Shown here piece by piece: positions 23,515-33,571 of a stretch of 64,000 bases of DNA. The DNA lies in the NCBI RefSeq assembly GCF_032884065.1, contig NC_088867.1, forward strand, positions 47,132,185-47,196,184, given 5' to 3'. Position numbers and translations under genes: made by a program. Below the pieces are notes generated by a model, which worked only from the letters and a program-made list of their open reading frames with translations, did no database searches and was not told the DNA's origin. Every line of letters begins with the position of its first letter. The first letter of the stretch is position 1. This DNA is from Artemia franciscana (lineage: Eukaryota; Arthropoda; Branchiopoda; Anostraca; Artemiidae).

Positions 23515-24060
23515 ATCAACAAAGCACCGAGACACAAATGACGACCGGGACACAGGGAGTATAAATGACGACCAGGACATAAGTAAAAAAAAAAAACTAA
23601 AAAAACTAAAAAAATGGTAAAAACTACAAAAAAACTAAAAACTAATAAAAAAACTAAAAAATCTAAAAATCTAAATAAACTAAAAAAGAAAAAAAAGAAA
23701 AAAGGAAAAAAATAAAGGAGAGAAACAAAACTAAAAAACGAATGTATATACAGACCGGGACACCGGGATACAAATGACGACCGGGACACAGGGAATATAA
23801 ATGACGACCGGGACACAGGGACACAACTACAATGGGGACGCCGGGGGGCACAGGGGGATATAAATGACGACCGGGACACCGGGACACAAGGAATATAAAT
23901 GACGCCCGGGACACTCAAAGAGAAATCACAGACTGGAACACCGGGACACAAATGACGACCGGGACACAGGGAATATAAATGACGACCGGGACACAGGGAC
24001 ATAACTACAAAGGGGACGCCGGGGTGCACAGGGGGATATATAAATGACGATGGCGACTCA
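23515..24060. repeat. GACGACCGGGACACAGGG minisatellite inside the Helitron
   Basis: Irregular tandem copies of ATGACGACCGGGACACAGGG, alternating with GAATATAA and with ACACAACTACAATGGGGACG blocks, interrupted by an A-rich patch at about 23585-23740. On the minus strand it yields a repetitive CPGRHLYSLCPGRHLCPG-type frame of 207 codons, which is a repeat artefact. Confidence 0.85.
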
Positions 24061-24069
24061 GGGAATGGT

Positions 24070-24263
24070 CGATTAGCAATCACCATCAACAAAGCTCAAG
24101 GGCAATCATTAGAATCATGAGGTATAGATCTGAATACGGATTGTTTTCCCATGGACCATTATATGTTGCATGTTCAAGAGTCGGTAAACCTGACAATCTA
24201 TTTATATGCACAGACAATGGGACAGCAAAGAATGTTGTATATTCGCAAGTTTTACGTAGTTAA
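24070..24263 (+). pseudogene. Helitron helicase C-terminal remnant
   Basis: The plus strand reads RLAITINKAQGQSLES, an in-frame TGA, then GIDLNTDCF. After a one-base frameshift it continues HGPLYVACSRVGKPDNLFIC and then NVVYSQVLRS with a TAA at 24261-24263. The TINKAQGQ-L and LYVACSRV patterns are helicase motifs V and VI of the Pif1-type helicase in Helitron RepHel proteins, which unwinds DNA during rolling-circle transposition. Only about the last 64 residues survive, with one nonsense and one frameshift mutation, so it is dead. It lies just upstream of the element's 3' end, as expected. Confidence 0.85.
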
Positions 24264-24264
24264 A

Positions 24265-24267
<3 letters not shown>

Positions 24268-24360
<93 letters not shown>
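24268..24360. repeat. (TA)n microsatellite inside the Helitron
   Basis: About 93 bp of AT dinucleotides immediately after the helicase remnant. Both strands show Tyr-Ile repeat frames that are not genes. Confidence 0.97.
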
Positions 24361-24363
<3 letters not shown>

Positions 24364-24480
24364 ATATTCACAGGTGGGACATAGGGACACAACTACAATG
24401 GCGCGTAACTAATATGGCGCGTAACGACTTACGCGCGCGGGGGGGCTTGGGGGGGCGCGAAGCGCCCCCACCAACTAGGT

Positions 24481-24514
24481 GTTGGGGTGGCGCGAAGCGC
24501 GACCCCAACAGCTA

Positions 24515-24515
<1 letters not shown>
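24481..24515 (+). other. Helitron 3' terminal hairpin and CTAG end
   Basis: The stem GTTGGGGT pairs with ACCCCAAC, with an inner GCGC-GAA-GCGC stem-loop, followed two bases later by CTAG at 24512-24515. In Helitrons this hairpin signals termination of the rolling-circle strand transfer. A related GC-rich palindrome (GGGGGCGCGAAGCGCCCCC) lies about 30 bp upstream at about 24450-24470. Confidence 0.85.
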
Positions 24516-24567
<52 letters not shown>

Positions 24568-24572
24568 AGTGT
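24516..24572. repeat. (TA)n(TG)n microsatellite flanking the Helitron
   Basis: About 38 bp of TA followed by TG repeats. The left flank before 22626 is also TA-rich, so the Helitron probably inserted into a TA tract. Confidence 0.9.
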
Positions 24573-26120
24573 GCGTTTAACAGACCACTCTGGAGACGAC
24601 TAACGGCACTGACGTCTGATTCCCTCTACGCTGACAGACAAGAGCCTAACTCAAGTGAGGCAAGTACAGGTTCAACCATACACACCATCAAGTGTAGGAG
24701 TCTAAACAAACACTGAGATAAACAGATGTTACAATTGGTCTATTTAAGCTACATATTTTTTAGATTAATCATCAAGATAGATAACACAGGCTGACAGGAA
24801 TAATTTAAAAATATTTCTTTCGTTCTAATTGTTATTCTATTTCACTCTTATTGTATATTTTAAATTTTTATCGTTTCTGTAATTGTATATAAACAACCGA
24901 CTGGGCAGGGAAAGGCCGAATGGCACATTCTCTTTCTAATTTCAAACAACTAAACTTAATATAATTTTCGACCAATAATCTAGCCTGAAATACAATTAAA
25001 ATCATGATCTGCTACCTGTTTTTACCCCTAAGTAGTGGATTTCCTATACAAAAAAATTGAAAAATTATTGTTCCAATTTTTTTTTTTGCCCAGGCGTAGT
25101 CTATTGAACCCGTCGGTACTTCCACAATTCCATAGTTCCACATGCTGAATGGTGTAATTTAATTATAACTCCTGAAGAAGTTGTTTCATGAAAACTCAGC
25201 CATCGTAAATCGAAACACAATTTGCGCAAATTTTAATCATTTCCAGGACAAAATCGACCGGCTAGGTTGAACACAATTATCAGAGACAGCCAAGCTGTTA
25301 CTTAGTACATGTCACACCAGTGACGCCGAAGATTTGTCAGCTAAGCCACATACAGGGAAATGTTCAAAATTGATCATTCCACCCAAATTTAAGTCGTTCG
25401 CATTGACTTTCCGCTGGTTATGCATTAAAAGTGGATGAAGATACCGTATTCGCAAGGTGAACACCCTTGCAAGATATGAACAACCTTTGTTAAAGATTCC
25501 GCAAAAGAACATGATATACGACAGTCGTTGGCCCTCATTCAAAAGCGATATTTTAGTTTTTTATGCGTCGAGGAGAGGAGGGAGAAGTGACAAGAACTAT
25601 CCTGGGAACGGGACTGTAGAAAACCTTCGTTTAATATCATGTTAAACTGGGAGCGTCCTCTTTTTATTCGAGTTTTCGGATTTTTTTTTGATTTTTTTTT
25701 TTTTTTTTTTTTAATAGCCTTTACCATCAGTGTGTTATATAGGTACCAAGCAACGGAATTAAGACTACAATGCATTCGCTGAAGAGCAGCCATTCGTACA
25801 ATATTTTTTCTGGAGGGGGGCACAATTTCAAGAAAAATACAGAAATAGGAAATTATATAAAAGGCTAGGAATAATGAAAAAACACCAAAATATAGATCAG
25901 AGTGAGGACAGGGACTAGAGGCCACCTTTTCAGTAGCAGAGACCTGCTAAAAATCTGTGGTGAAAGAAGTTAAAATACAATTGTCGATAAGCCAAAATAC
26001 GTTAAATTAAACTTTAAAATTTGGATCGGCCTTAATCATACATCCGTACAGTAAGAATTTGAGAGTGAGTTAAAGGATTTCCTCTGAGGGGTTCGGTACG
26101 AGAAGAATCCTTTGGTATAC
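24573..26120. other. intergenic, no gene recognised
   Basis: Contains a T-rich run at 25681-25712. Frames at 25312-25542 (minus) and 25457-25645 (plus) overlap each other and show no known domain. No RNA gene is seen. Confidence 0.45.
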
Positions 26121-26410
26121 ATAGATAACTTCGAAGACCACACTGCCTTTCCATGACGAAAGTAAAACAGTTCAAAATAGGGATGATACCTTTTTATTGA
26201 CAGTGAAATATAAAATTATTTAACTGGATATTTCGAACACATATACAGTGTTCATCATCAGCAGTAAAACTCAAAAAAATCAGCAGTAAAAGCAGAGTTT
26301 TACTGCTGATGATGAACACTGTATATGTGTTCGAAATATCCAGTTAAATAATTTTATATTTCACTGTCAATAAAAAGGTATCATCCCTATTTTGAACTGT
26401 TTTACTTTCG
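26121..26410. mobile_element. foldback MITE with 12-bp flanking direct repeats
   Basis: Near-perfect inverted arms at 26160-26275 and 26293-26410 (GAAAGTAAAACAGTTCAAAA mirrored by TTTTGAACTGTTTTACTTTC; ATTTCGAACACATATACAG mirrored). CCTTTGGTATAC occurs at 26109-26120 and again at 26411-26422, bracketing the element as a target duplication would. The left side has about 40 bp (ACCACACTGCCTTTCCATGA) beyond the right arm. A second family member is at 51241-51423. No coding content. Confidence 0.75.
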
Positions 26411-26522
26411 CCTTTGGTATACAGGTTCATAAAAATGAAAAAATAGGGCCATACTATTGGCTGATCCGTATGTTTGTTCGCGCAAGATTTGGTTTACATA
26501 CCATACAAAATAATATATAAAT

Positions 26523-26525
<3 letters not shown>

Positions 26526-26557
<32 letters not shown>
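26526..26557. repeat. short (TA)n microsatellite
   Basis: About 30 bp of AT repeat. Immediately downstream, 26580-26592 is a G-run. Confidence 0.9.
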
Positions 26558-26559
<2 letters not shown>

Positions 26560-27204
26560 GCAAGTACGCGGGAATTTTTTCGGGGGGGGGGGGCAAAACC
26601 TTCGAAACCGCAGATATAGAGTACCACCTTTTCTATTTAGTAATGCAAAAAGCAAGTATATCGGAAAATACAGATTAACTTTAATCTGCAGTATAGTAGC
26701 GGAGGGAGAAAGAAGACTGAAGCCTCAAAAGTACGTTTTAGGCTCAGGTTATGTTCATAGCGATTTAGAACAAGTGATTAATCTATTATATCTCACTGAA
26801 AGGGAAATTTTAGGATTAACAGTGCAATATGGGTGCTTTGGGGGGTAGTTCTTCTATTGCAAACGTAGATTTTAATGAAGAATGATAGTTTCCAAAGTTG
26901 ATCCATTAAAAGCTGTACTTTATCCTGAAAAGGGGGGGGGGACAAACGCCCTAATACCAAGGATAATTCTATTTTGCTGTGGAAAGCAAACTCTTTACAA
27001 AAAATAACAGTACAATTGCTAATTACTTCAAAGAGGGTAAAAAGTTACACAGAAAATGGGTTAATAATTGGGCAGTGACTTGACCGGATAATTGATGATG
27101 TGTGTCCAGTCTTGGTAATATTCATTTTCTGTATGTTAAGTGCAAATCCTTTCAGTAGAAGTATTCGATAGCTCTTTGAAGGGAGGGGATAATCCTAAAC
27201 GGTG

Positions 27205-28388
27205 GGTGTTGAAGTTTGACTCTTTTTCTGTTTTACTTAAAACAGTAAAAAACTTTAGCGTAAAGAGCAAGGCGTTGAGGAGGGAACAGCCCCTTTCATA
27301 TATAGAATAATCTCTGTTCCTTTTAAGTTTTAATATCGCTCCTTACTTTCAGTTAAAAAAACTTGTTTTTTTTTTTAATTTCTGAACGTTTTTGAATTAA
27401 TGAATGTTTTGATCTTGACTCTCCATACATGAATAATTAAAACGAAATTTGCATATTAATTTATTTTTATGGCTAAATGGCTTTCTCATAGTTTTGATCC
27501 GACGATTTTGAGAAAAAAGGAGCGGGGGAGTAGGCCTAGTTGTCCTCCAATTTCTTGGTTATATAAAAAGGCAACTAGAACTTTTAATTTCTTACAGACG
27601 TTTTTATTAGTAAGAATATACGTAACTTACGAATTAACTTACGTAACGAACTTCTAAAATTGTATGTTTTTATTACGTATGTGAGGGGTTCATCCCCTCG
27701 TCAATACCTCGCTCTCAGAAAGGCCGTAATCAGAATTAATAGTTGAAATTAATAAAGTTACTTTAGCGTAAAGAGCTAGGTATTAGGAGGAGGTGAACCC
27801 CTCATATACGTAATAATTTCTGTTCTATTTAAGTTTTAATGCTGCTCCTTACTTTCAGGTAAAAAGAACTTTTTGATATTTATTTTTTTATTTTTCTTTA
27901 AAAAACTGCTATAAAATCCTGCGCCTCCTTCATGGAAATTTTCTTCCCCCGTGGAAAGATCCCCCGCATAGCCCCCTCCTTTCAACCACTCCCACCAACC
28001 AAAAAATCCCCCTGAAAGCGTCTGTACACTTCCCAATAACCATTACTATGTGTAAACACTGGCCAAAGTTTGTAACTTGCAGCCCCTCCCACGGGGACTG
28101 TGGAGGAGTAAGTTGTCCCCAAAGACATAGTTATTAGGTTTTTCGATAATGCTGAACAAAATGGCTATCTCAAAATTTTGATCCGTTGACTTTGGAAAAA
28201 ATGAGCGTGGAAGGGGGCCTAGGTGACCTCCAATTTTTTGGTCACTTAAAAGGGCAGTAGAACTTTTCATTTTCGTTAGAATGAGCCCTCACACGACATT
28301 ATAGGACCAATGGGTCGATATGATCACCCCTGGGGAAAAAAAACAAACAAACAAATTAATACGCATCCGTGATCTGTCTTGTGGCAAA
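27205..28388 (-). mobile_element. hairpin-foldback unit (host copy), distal part
   Basis: Minus-strand unit whose second foldback is truncated (27205-27380, one arm plus loop). The spacer (27380-27660), first foldback (to about 27850) and part of the non-coding module (to 28388) follow. It breaks off within the module at ...TGTGGCAAA, where the younger unit 28389-30119 is inserted. It resumes at 30120. Confidence 0.75.
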
Positions 28389-30119
28389 TTAAATAAAAAA
28401 AAACAATCTTTTTAGCTGAAAGTAAGGAGCGACATTAAAACTTAAAACGAACAGAAATTACTCCGTATATGAAATGGGTTGTCCCCTCCGCAATCCCTCG
28501 CTCTTTACGCTAAAGCTTTTAATTGTTTTAAAAAGTAGAATTGTGGCAAAAAGTGAAACTTTAGCGTAAAGAGCGAGGGATTGCGGAGGGGACAACCCAT
28601 TTCATATACGGAGTAATTTCTGTTCGTTTTAAGTTTTAATGTCGCTCCTTACTTTCAGCTAAAAAAATTAGTTTTTTTTTTTATTTAATTTCTGAACGTT
28701 TTTGAATTAATGTATGTTTGATTTTGGCTCTCCGCAGATAAATTATTAAAATGAAATTTGTGTATTAATTCTTTTTTTGGCTAAATGGCTTTCTCTTAGT
28801 TTTGATCAGACGATTTTGAGAAATAAGGGGTGGAGAAGGAGGCCTAGTTGCCCTCCAATTTTTCGGTTACTTAAAAAGGCAACTAGAACTTTTAATTTTT
28901 AACGAACGTTTTTATTAGTAAAAAATATACGTAACTTAAGAATTAACTTACATAACAAACTTTCATAACCTTATATTTTTATTATGTATACGAGGGGGTT
29001 TGTACCCTCGTTAATACCTCGCTCTTTACACTAAATCGTAAGTTTTGTCCCAATTCTTTAAGAATGACCCCTGAATCAGAAAGGCTGTAGAATAAATAGT
29101 TGAAATTACTAAAAATACTTTAGCATAAAGAGCAAGGAATTTATCTCCTCCTAAATACCTCGCTCTTTATGCTAAAGTATTTTTAGAACCCCTCATATGC
29201 GTAATAATCTCTGTTCGTTTTAAGTTTCAATGCTACTTCTTCCTTTCATTTGAAAAAACGTTTTCATGTTTATTTTTCATTGTTTTCTTATAGTAATGCT
29301 AAAGAATCCTGCGCCCTTTTCATTGAATTTTTCTTCCCCCATGACAGATTTCTCCAAGGAAGATCCTCCAACATAGCCCCCTCTCCTCAGCCCCACCCCC
29401 AAACAAAATAAAATCCCCCTGAAAACGTCTGTACACTTCCCAATAACCATTACTATATGTAAACACTGGTCAAAGTTTGTAACTTGCAGCCCCTCCCCCA
29501 GCGATTGTGGGGGAGTAAGTCATCCCCAAAGACATAGTTATTATGGTTTTCGACTATGCTGAACAAAATGGCTATCTCAAAATTTCGATCCGTTGACTTT
29601 GGGAAAAAATTGAGCGTGGGAGGGGGCCTAGATGCCCTCCAATTTTTTTGGTCACTTAAAAAGGGCACTAGAACTTTTCATTTCCGTTAGAATGAGCCCT
29701 CTTGCGACATTCTAGGACCACTTGTTCGATACGATGACCCCTGGGAAAAAAAACAACAACAAAAAAACAAACAAATTAACACGCACCCGTGATTTGTCTT
29801 CTGGGAAAAAATACAAAATTCCACATTTTTGTAGATAGGAGCTTGAAACTTCTACAGTAGGGTTCTCTGATACGCTGAATCTGATGGTGTCATTTTCGTT
29901 AAGATCCTACGACTTTTAGGGGGTGTTTCCCCCTATTTTCCTAAATAAGGCAAATTTTCTCAGGCTCGTAACTTTTGATGATGAAACTTATATATTTAAA
30001 ATCAGCATTAAAATGCGATTCTTTTGATGTAGCTATTGATATCAAAATTCAATTTTTTAGAGTTTTGGTTACTATTGAGCCGGGTCGCTATATACAGTTC
30101 GTTACCACGAACTGTTTGA
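28389..30119 (-). mobile_element. hairpin-foldback unit nested in another copy
   Basis: Full 1731-bp minus-strand unit. On the plus strand it starts TTAAATAAAAAAAAAC. It carries the second foldback (28389-28687, arms with CCGCAATCCCTCGC / GCGAGGGATTGCGG), a spacer, the first foldback with the extra small hairpin (about 29110-29190), the module, and the terminal hairpin ending ACGAACTGTTTGA at 30119. The flanking host sequence reads GGCAAA before and AAATACAAAATTCC after. Rejoined, this gives the uninterrupted A6 found at about 29804, so no target duplication was made. Confidence 0.85.
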
Positions 30120-30448
30120 AAATACAAAATTCCACATTTTTGTAGATAGGAGCTAGAAACATCTACTGTGGGGTTCTCTGATACGCTGAATCTGAGGGTG
30201 TGATTTTCGTTAAAATTCTATGACTTTTAAGGGGCGTTCCCCCTATTTTCTAAAATGAGGCAAATTTTCTCAGGCTCGTAACTTTTGACGAGTAGGACTA
30301 AACTTGGTGAAACTTATATATTTAAAATCAGGATTAAAATGCGATTCTTTTGATGTAGCTATTGGTATCAAAATTCAATGTTTTAGAGTTTTGGTTACTA
30401 TTGAGCCGGGTCGCTCCTTACTACAGTTCGTTACCACGAACTGTTTGA
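30120..30448 (-). mobile_element. hairpin-foldback unit (host copy), hairpin end
   Basis: Continuation of the host unit interrupted at 28388: AAATACAAAATTCCACATTT through the module to the terminal hairpin (ACAGTTCGT, TACC loop, ACGAACTGT) ending at TTTGA, 30448. Together with 27205-28388 it forms one older, nearly complete unit. Confidence 0.8.
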
Positions 30449-30837
30449 TAAGATTCCTTTAGTTTAATGTTACCCAGCGAAGCTACGAGCCTGAGAAAAT
30501 TTGCCTCATTTTCGAAAAAAAATTCTTTCTTTTTTTTTTCTTTGTTCTTGCCAGGGGTGATCGTATCAGATCAATGGTCCTCGAAATTTGGAAGAGGGTA
30601 GTAAAAAATTAAATATTTTTCACTATTATATTAAATAGATTTCACCTGTTATCGGTATATTTTTTGTTTCAACTATATATTGTTTAATTTATAAAAAATA
30701 ACCAATTATGAAGTTATTGTTTTAACATCGTTGCTTTGACTTTAACATCGTTGCAGCCTAGTAAAGAAGGAACCACGGCCCAAAGTAGCCGAAAAAGTAA
30801 AAAACGCGCTCTAATAAAAACTGGCTAGTGAGAATAA

Positions 30838-31053
30838 AGGCGTTTCCCCCTATTTTCTAAAATAAGGCAAATTTTCTCAGAATCGTAACTTTTGATGGGT
30901 AAGTCTAAACTTAACAAAACTTATATATTTAAAATCAGCATTAAAATGTGATTCTTTTGATGGAACTATTGTTATAGAAATTCCGTTTCTTAGAGTTTCG
31001 GTTAATATTGAGCGGAGTCGCTCCTTACTACAGTTCGTTACCACGAACTGTTT
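30838..31053 (-). mobile_element. hairpin end fragment of another unit
   Basis: About 215 bp matching the hairpin-proximal module (TTTCCCCCTATTTTCTAAAAT, ATATTTAAAATCAGCATTAAA) and ending with CTCCTTACTACAGTTCG and the complementary ACGAACTGT. A short related fragment also lies at 30478-30600. Confidence 0.7.
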
Positions 31054-31088
31054 TAAAATTAGCTTCGGTTAAGTTGAAATCTAAGTTT

Positions 31089-31319
31089 AGGTATATTTTT
31101 ATTAATATACTTAATATATAGAGATGATATTTTGGTTGGGTTAGGTTACGTTAGGTATTTAATATAATGTGTTCTGTGCGAGCCCCCTGCCATAATCCTT
31201 AGTTGTAGTTTCCATAATTTTGTTACTAAAGTATTGTATTTTCATTATATTTTGGTATATTTCATTATAATTAACCTAACATCACTTCTCGAGTGTGTAC
31301 TGGCTAAGACACAAGTATC
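31089..31319. mobile_element. truncated MITE, GGTACTTGTG family
   Basis: The right part matches the copy at 7331-7688 (CATAATTTTGTTACTAAAGTA, TATTTCATTATAATTAACC, CTCGAGTGTG). It ends GACACAAGTATC, the inverse of the family terminus. The left terminus is missing or diverged. Confidence 0.55.
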
Positions 31320-31687
31320 AAAACATTAAATGGACTACACGGGCAGGCATATAAATGGGAGGGAAGGGGACTACGTGACAATCCCAAAATCTTGCAATTT
31401 TTACCCTACTTTAAACATTACCCTACTTTTCTAGCATAACTTGTTTGTTTCGGTACCCCCCCCCCAATATTATTGTGAATGGTCCTGAACTCGGCTGTAG
31501 GTAATCAATATATTCAATGTAATGATTTTTAGCAATTAGTTCCAAGTTACTAGATTAGGCTACTCGGAAAATATAAACTAGCGTATCTACACTGCCTTTC
31601 GAAACAAAACTTCGAAAAGACGTCCAGGAGTATTTCAAACGTCAGTAATCAATACAGTAATCCAATAGGAATTGACGATTTATTGCA

Positions 31688-32264
31688 CAGAGGCTTCAAT
31701 TGGAGGGAGGGGGCATTGACCACCAAGATTATCTACCCCCCCCCCCTCAGAATTTGAAAAATACATTTTTTCGATATTCTCATTAAAAAGTGTTTTTGTT
31801 GGTTCTTACATAAAAAAATAGACCTCCCCCTAATTTCCATGAATTGACGCAAAAGCTATTGCATCTAACCCCAAACCATGAATAACTTAAAAAAAAATAA
31901 AACTCAATTAAAAAAAAATTAAACTGGAGGCGCCTAAAAGAATCTCGAAAATAGAATTTCTAAAGCGCAATGAAGTTCAATTAAAGCCCAGAGGCTTCAA
32001 TTGGAGGGAGGGGGCATTGCCCATCAAGATTATCTACCCCCCCCCCAGAATTTGAAAAATATATTTTTTCGGTATTCTCATTAAAAAATGTCTTTGATGG
32101 TGCTTACATTAAAAAAATAGCCCTCCCCCTAATTTCAATGAATTGACGCAACAGCTATTGTATCTAACCCCAAATCATGAATAACTTTTCAAAAAACAAA
32201 ACTCAATTAAACTGTAGGCGCCCAAAAGGATCTCCAAATGAAATTTTTAAAGCGCAATGAAATA
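31688..32264. repeat. direct tandem duplication, about 300 bp period
   Basis: CAGAGGCTTCAATTGGAGGG starts at 31688 and again at 31989. The copies share GATTATCTACCCCCCC, ATTGACGCAA and CATCTAACCCCAAA, and both end near AAAGCGCAATGAA. They differ by small substitutions and by poly-A length, so the duplication is not brand new. Confidence 0.85.
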
Positions 32265-32409
32265 AGAATTTTGCTATTGGACAACCCGACAGGGTATTTT
32301 GCTAAACAGTCACACTTTCAAACAATTTGATAAAAGACTAGAAGAAACTTCAATTAGATTAAAGACCCCATCAAACGCCATTTAGCAGAGTTCGGCCGTT
32401 AAAAAAAAG

Positions 32410-32694
32410 TCAAAATTTTATTGTTTTACGAATTTCCACAGGAAAGGAACACAAGTTTATAAGTACTCCGTACCATAAACTTTCACCTATAGATAAAATT
32501 GATGATCTATTATAGCCTCTTGCAAGATCTCTGTGTGTCGGACCCACTTGAAAATTAAAGACAATGACGAATTTACAAGCAACAACGCAGAAAAATTGAA
32601 TGCTGAATATTTCGACGCTACCATCAAAGGGAACGGGCCTTCCCAGCAGCAACAAAGAGACGACCACGTAAAACATTAAGAAATACGGTAGCAA
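32410..32694 (-). CDS. hypothetical ORF, hydrophobic N-terminus
   Basis: 94 codons on the minus strand, not low complexity and not in an identified repeat. The start MLPYFLMFYVVVSLLLLG would fit a signal peptide or membrane anchor, and a second hydrophobic stretch lies near residues 32-48. No family is recognised, no promoter or splice evidence was found, and chance occurrence is quite possible at this length. Confidence 0.15.
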   Translation of the reverse strand: MLPYFLMFYVVVSLLLLGRPVPFDGSVEIFSIQFFCVVACKFVIVFNFQVGPTHRDLARGYNRSSILSIGESLWYGVLINLCSFPVEIRKTIKF

Positions 32695-33520
32695 AGGAGT
32701 TCACAACTTTTGAAGTGTAAATAATTTAATATGAATTTTGCACGACTTTGCAACCGGCTGGTATGCGTTAGGTGACATTTTATCAATTCAGAAAATGTAA
32801 TTCTAACTTTAAATCGTCACTATAAGCATTTTTCCATCCTATTTTACTTTTTGTTATTTTAGATTGTTTATCGTATATTTTATTGCTTCAAAAAACTTTT
32901 TGTAACGTTCAAATTAATTACTTTGTGCTTTTAAAAATTATATGCTCTTTTTGTATGGCTTCGCCTGTGTTTTGTTTGGTATTCTCATCTTCTTTGTTAC
33001 AGATGAGAAAGGTCCTTGAAAGCAGGATCGAAATATTTTGCTTTCTCTTTAATTTTTCCCCTTATTAGTGACAAAAACATGCACGCATTAATTTTCGACG
33101 GTCATGTAACATTTTAAGTCTGAGAATTTGACAATTGCTAAAACATGGACATTACTGTCCTAGTATGTCGAGGCAAGATTCTTGTGGTAAAAAAAAATTA
33201 AACACAACTCTGTTTTATACTTCCACATTTTAAATGTTTACTGTATCATCACACCAGGTCTCAAATCACTGAGGCCTATCTGCGCACATAAGGCAGGGCG
33301 TGAAGGGGCGACTGATTACCCAACAATAAACATGTATGCAAGAGGGCTTTTTGTTTATGCCCCCCTCCTATTGCCTATTTTGCTTTTCGATTATGAGCCC
33401 ACACCACCGAATTGAATCCCTGCATAAGCCTACCCCACGTATAGAATCTCCTAATGCACCCTTAAGGGTCAGGGCTATGGTACCTACACAATACAAAGAA
33501 CCGGCATTAGAAAGATATCC

Positions 33521-33523
<3 letters not shown>

Positions 33524-33567
<44 letters not shown>
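33524..33567. repeat. poly-A run
   Basis: 44 consecutive A. The matching run in copy 2 is 56472-56515. The preceding 110 bp may be the body of a SINE or other poly-A-tailed insert, but no clear Pol III boxes are visible. Confidence 0.9.

Positions 33568-33571
<4 letters not shown>

Larger units (their letters stand above)
22626..24515 (+). mobile_element. Helitron, internally rearranged, both ends present
   Basis: The left end starts TCTATATATATAAAAATAAG at 22626 and the right end is a GC-rich hairpin followed by AGCTAG at 24510-24515. This fits the Helitron rule of a 5' TC and a 3' hairpin plus CTRR. It sits in a TA-rich target (A before, T after) with no evident target duplication. The interior holds a duplicated 5' region, A-rich CTAAAAAA repeats, a GACGACCGGGACACAGGG minisatellite, a broken helicase C-terminus at 24070-24263 and a (TA)n tract. 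The Rep nuclease and most of the helicase are absent, so it cannot move on its own. Confidence 0.8.

Noticed and set aside
23469-24092. 207-codon minus-strand ORF rich in CPGRHLYS repeats
   Set aside because: It is the translation of the GACGACCGGGACACAGGG minisatellite and A-rich repeats inside the Helitron; no domain, and the frame depends on repeat phase.
24151-24390. Tyr-Ile repeat ORFs on both strands
   Set aside because: Translation of the (TA)n tract; the upstream part of the plus frame is only the frameshifted helicase remnant. The same holds for 3999-4232 and 26402-26596.
33410-33567. SINE with poly-A tail
   Set aside because: A TTGAATCC patch weakly recalls a Pol III B box, but no matching A box or target duplication could be seen, so only the poly-A run is annotated.
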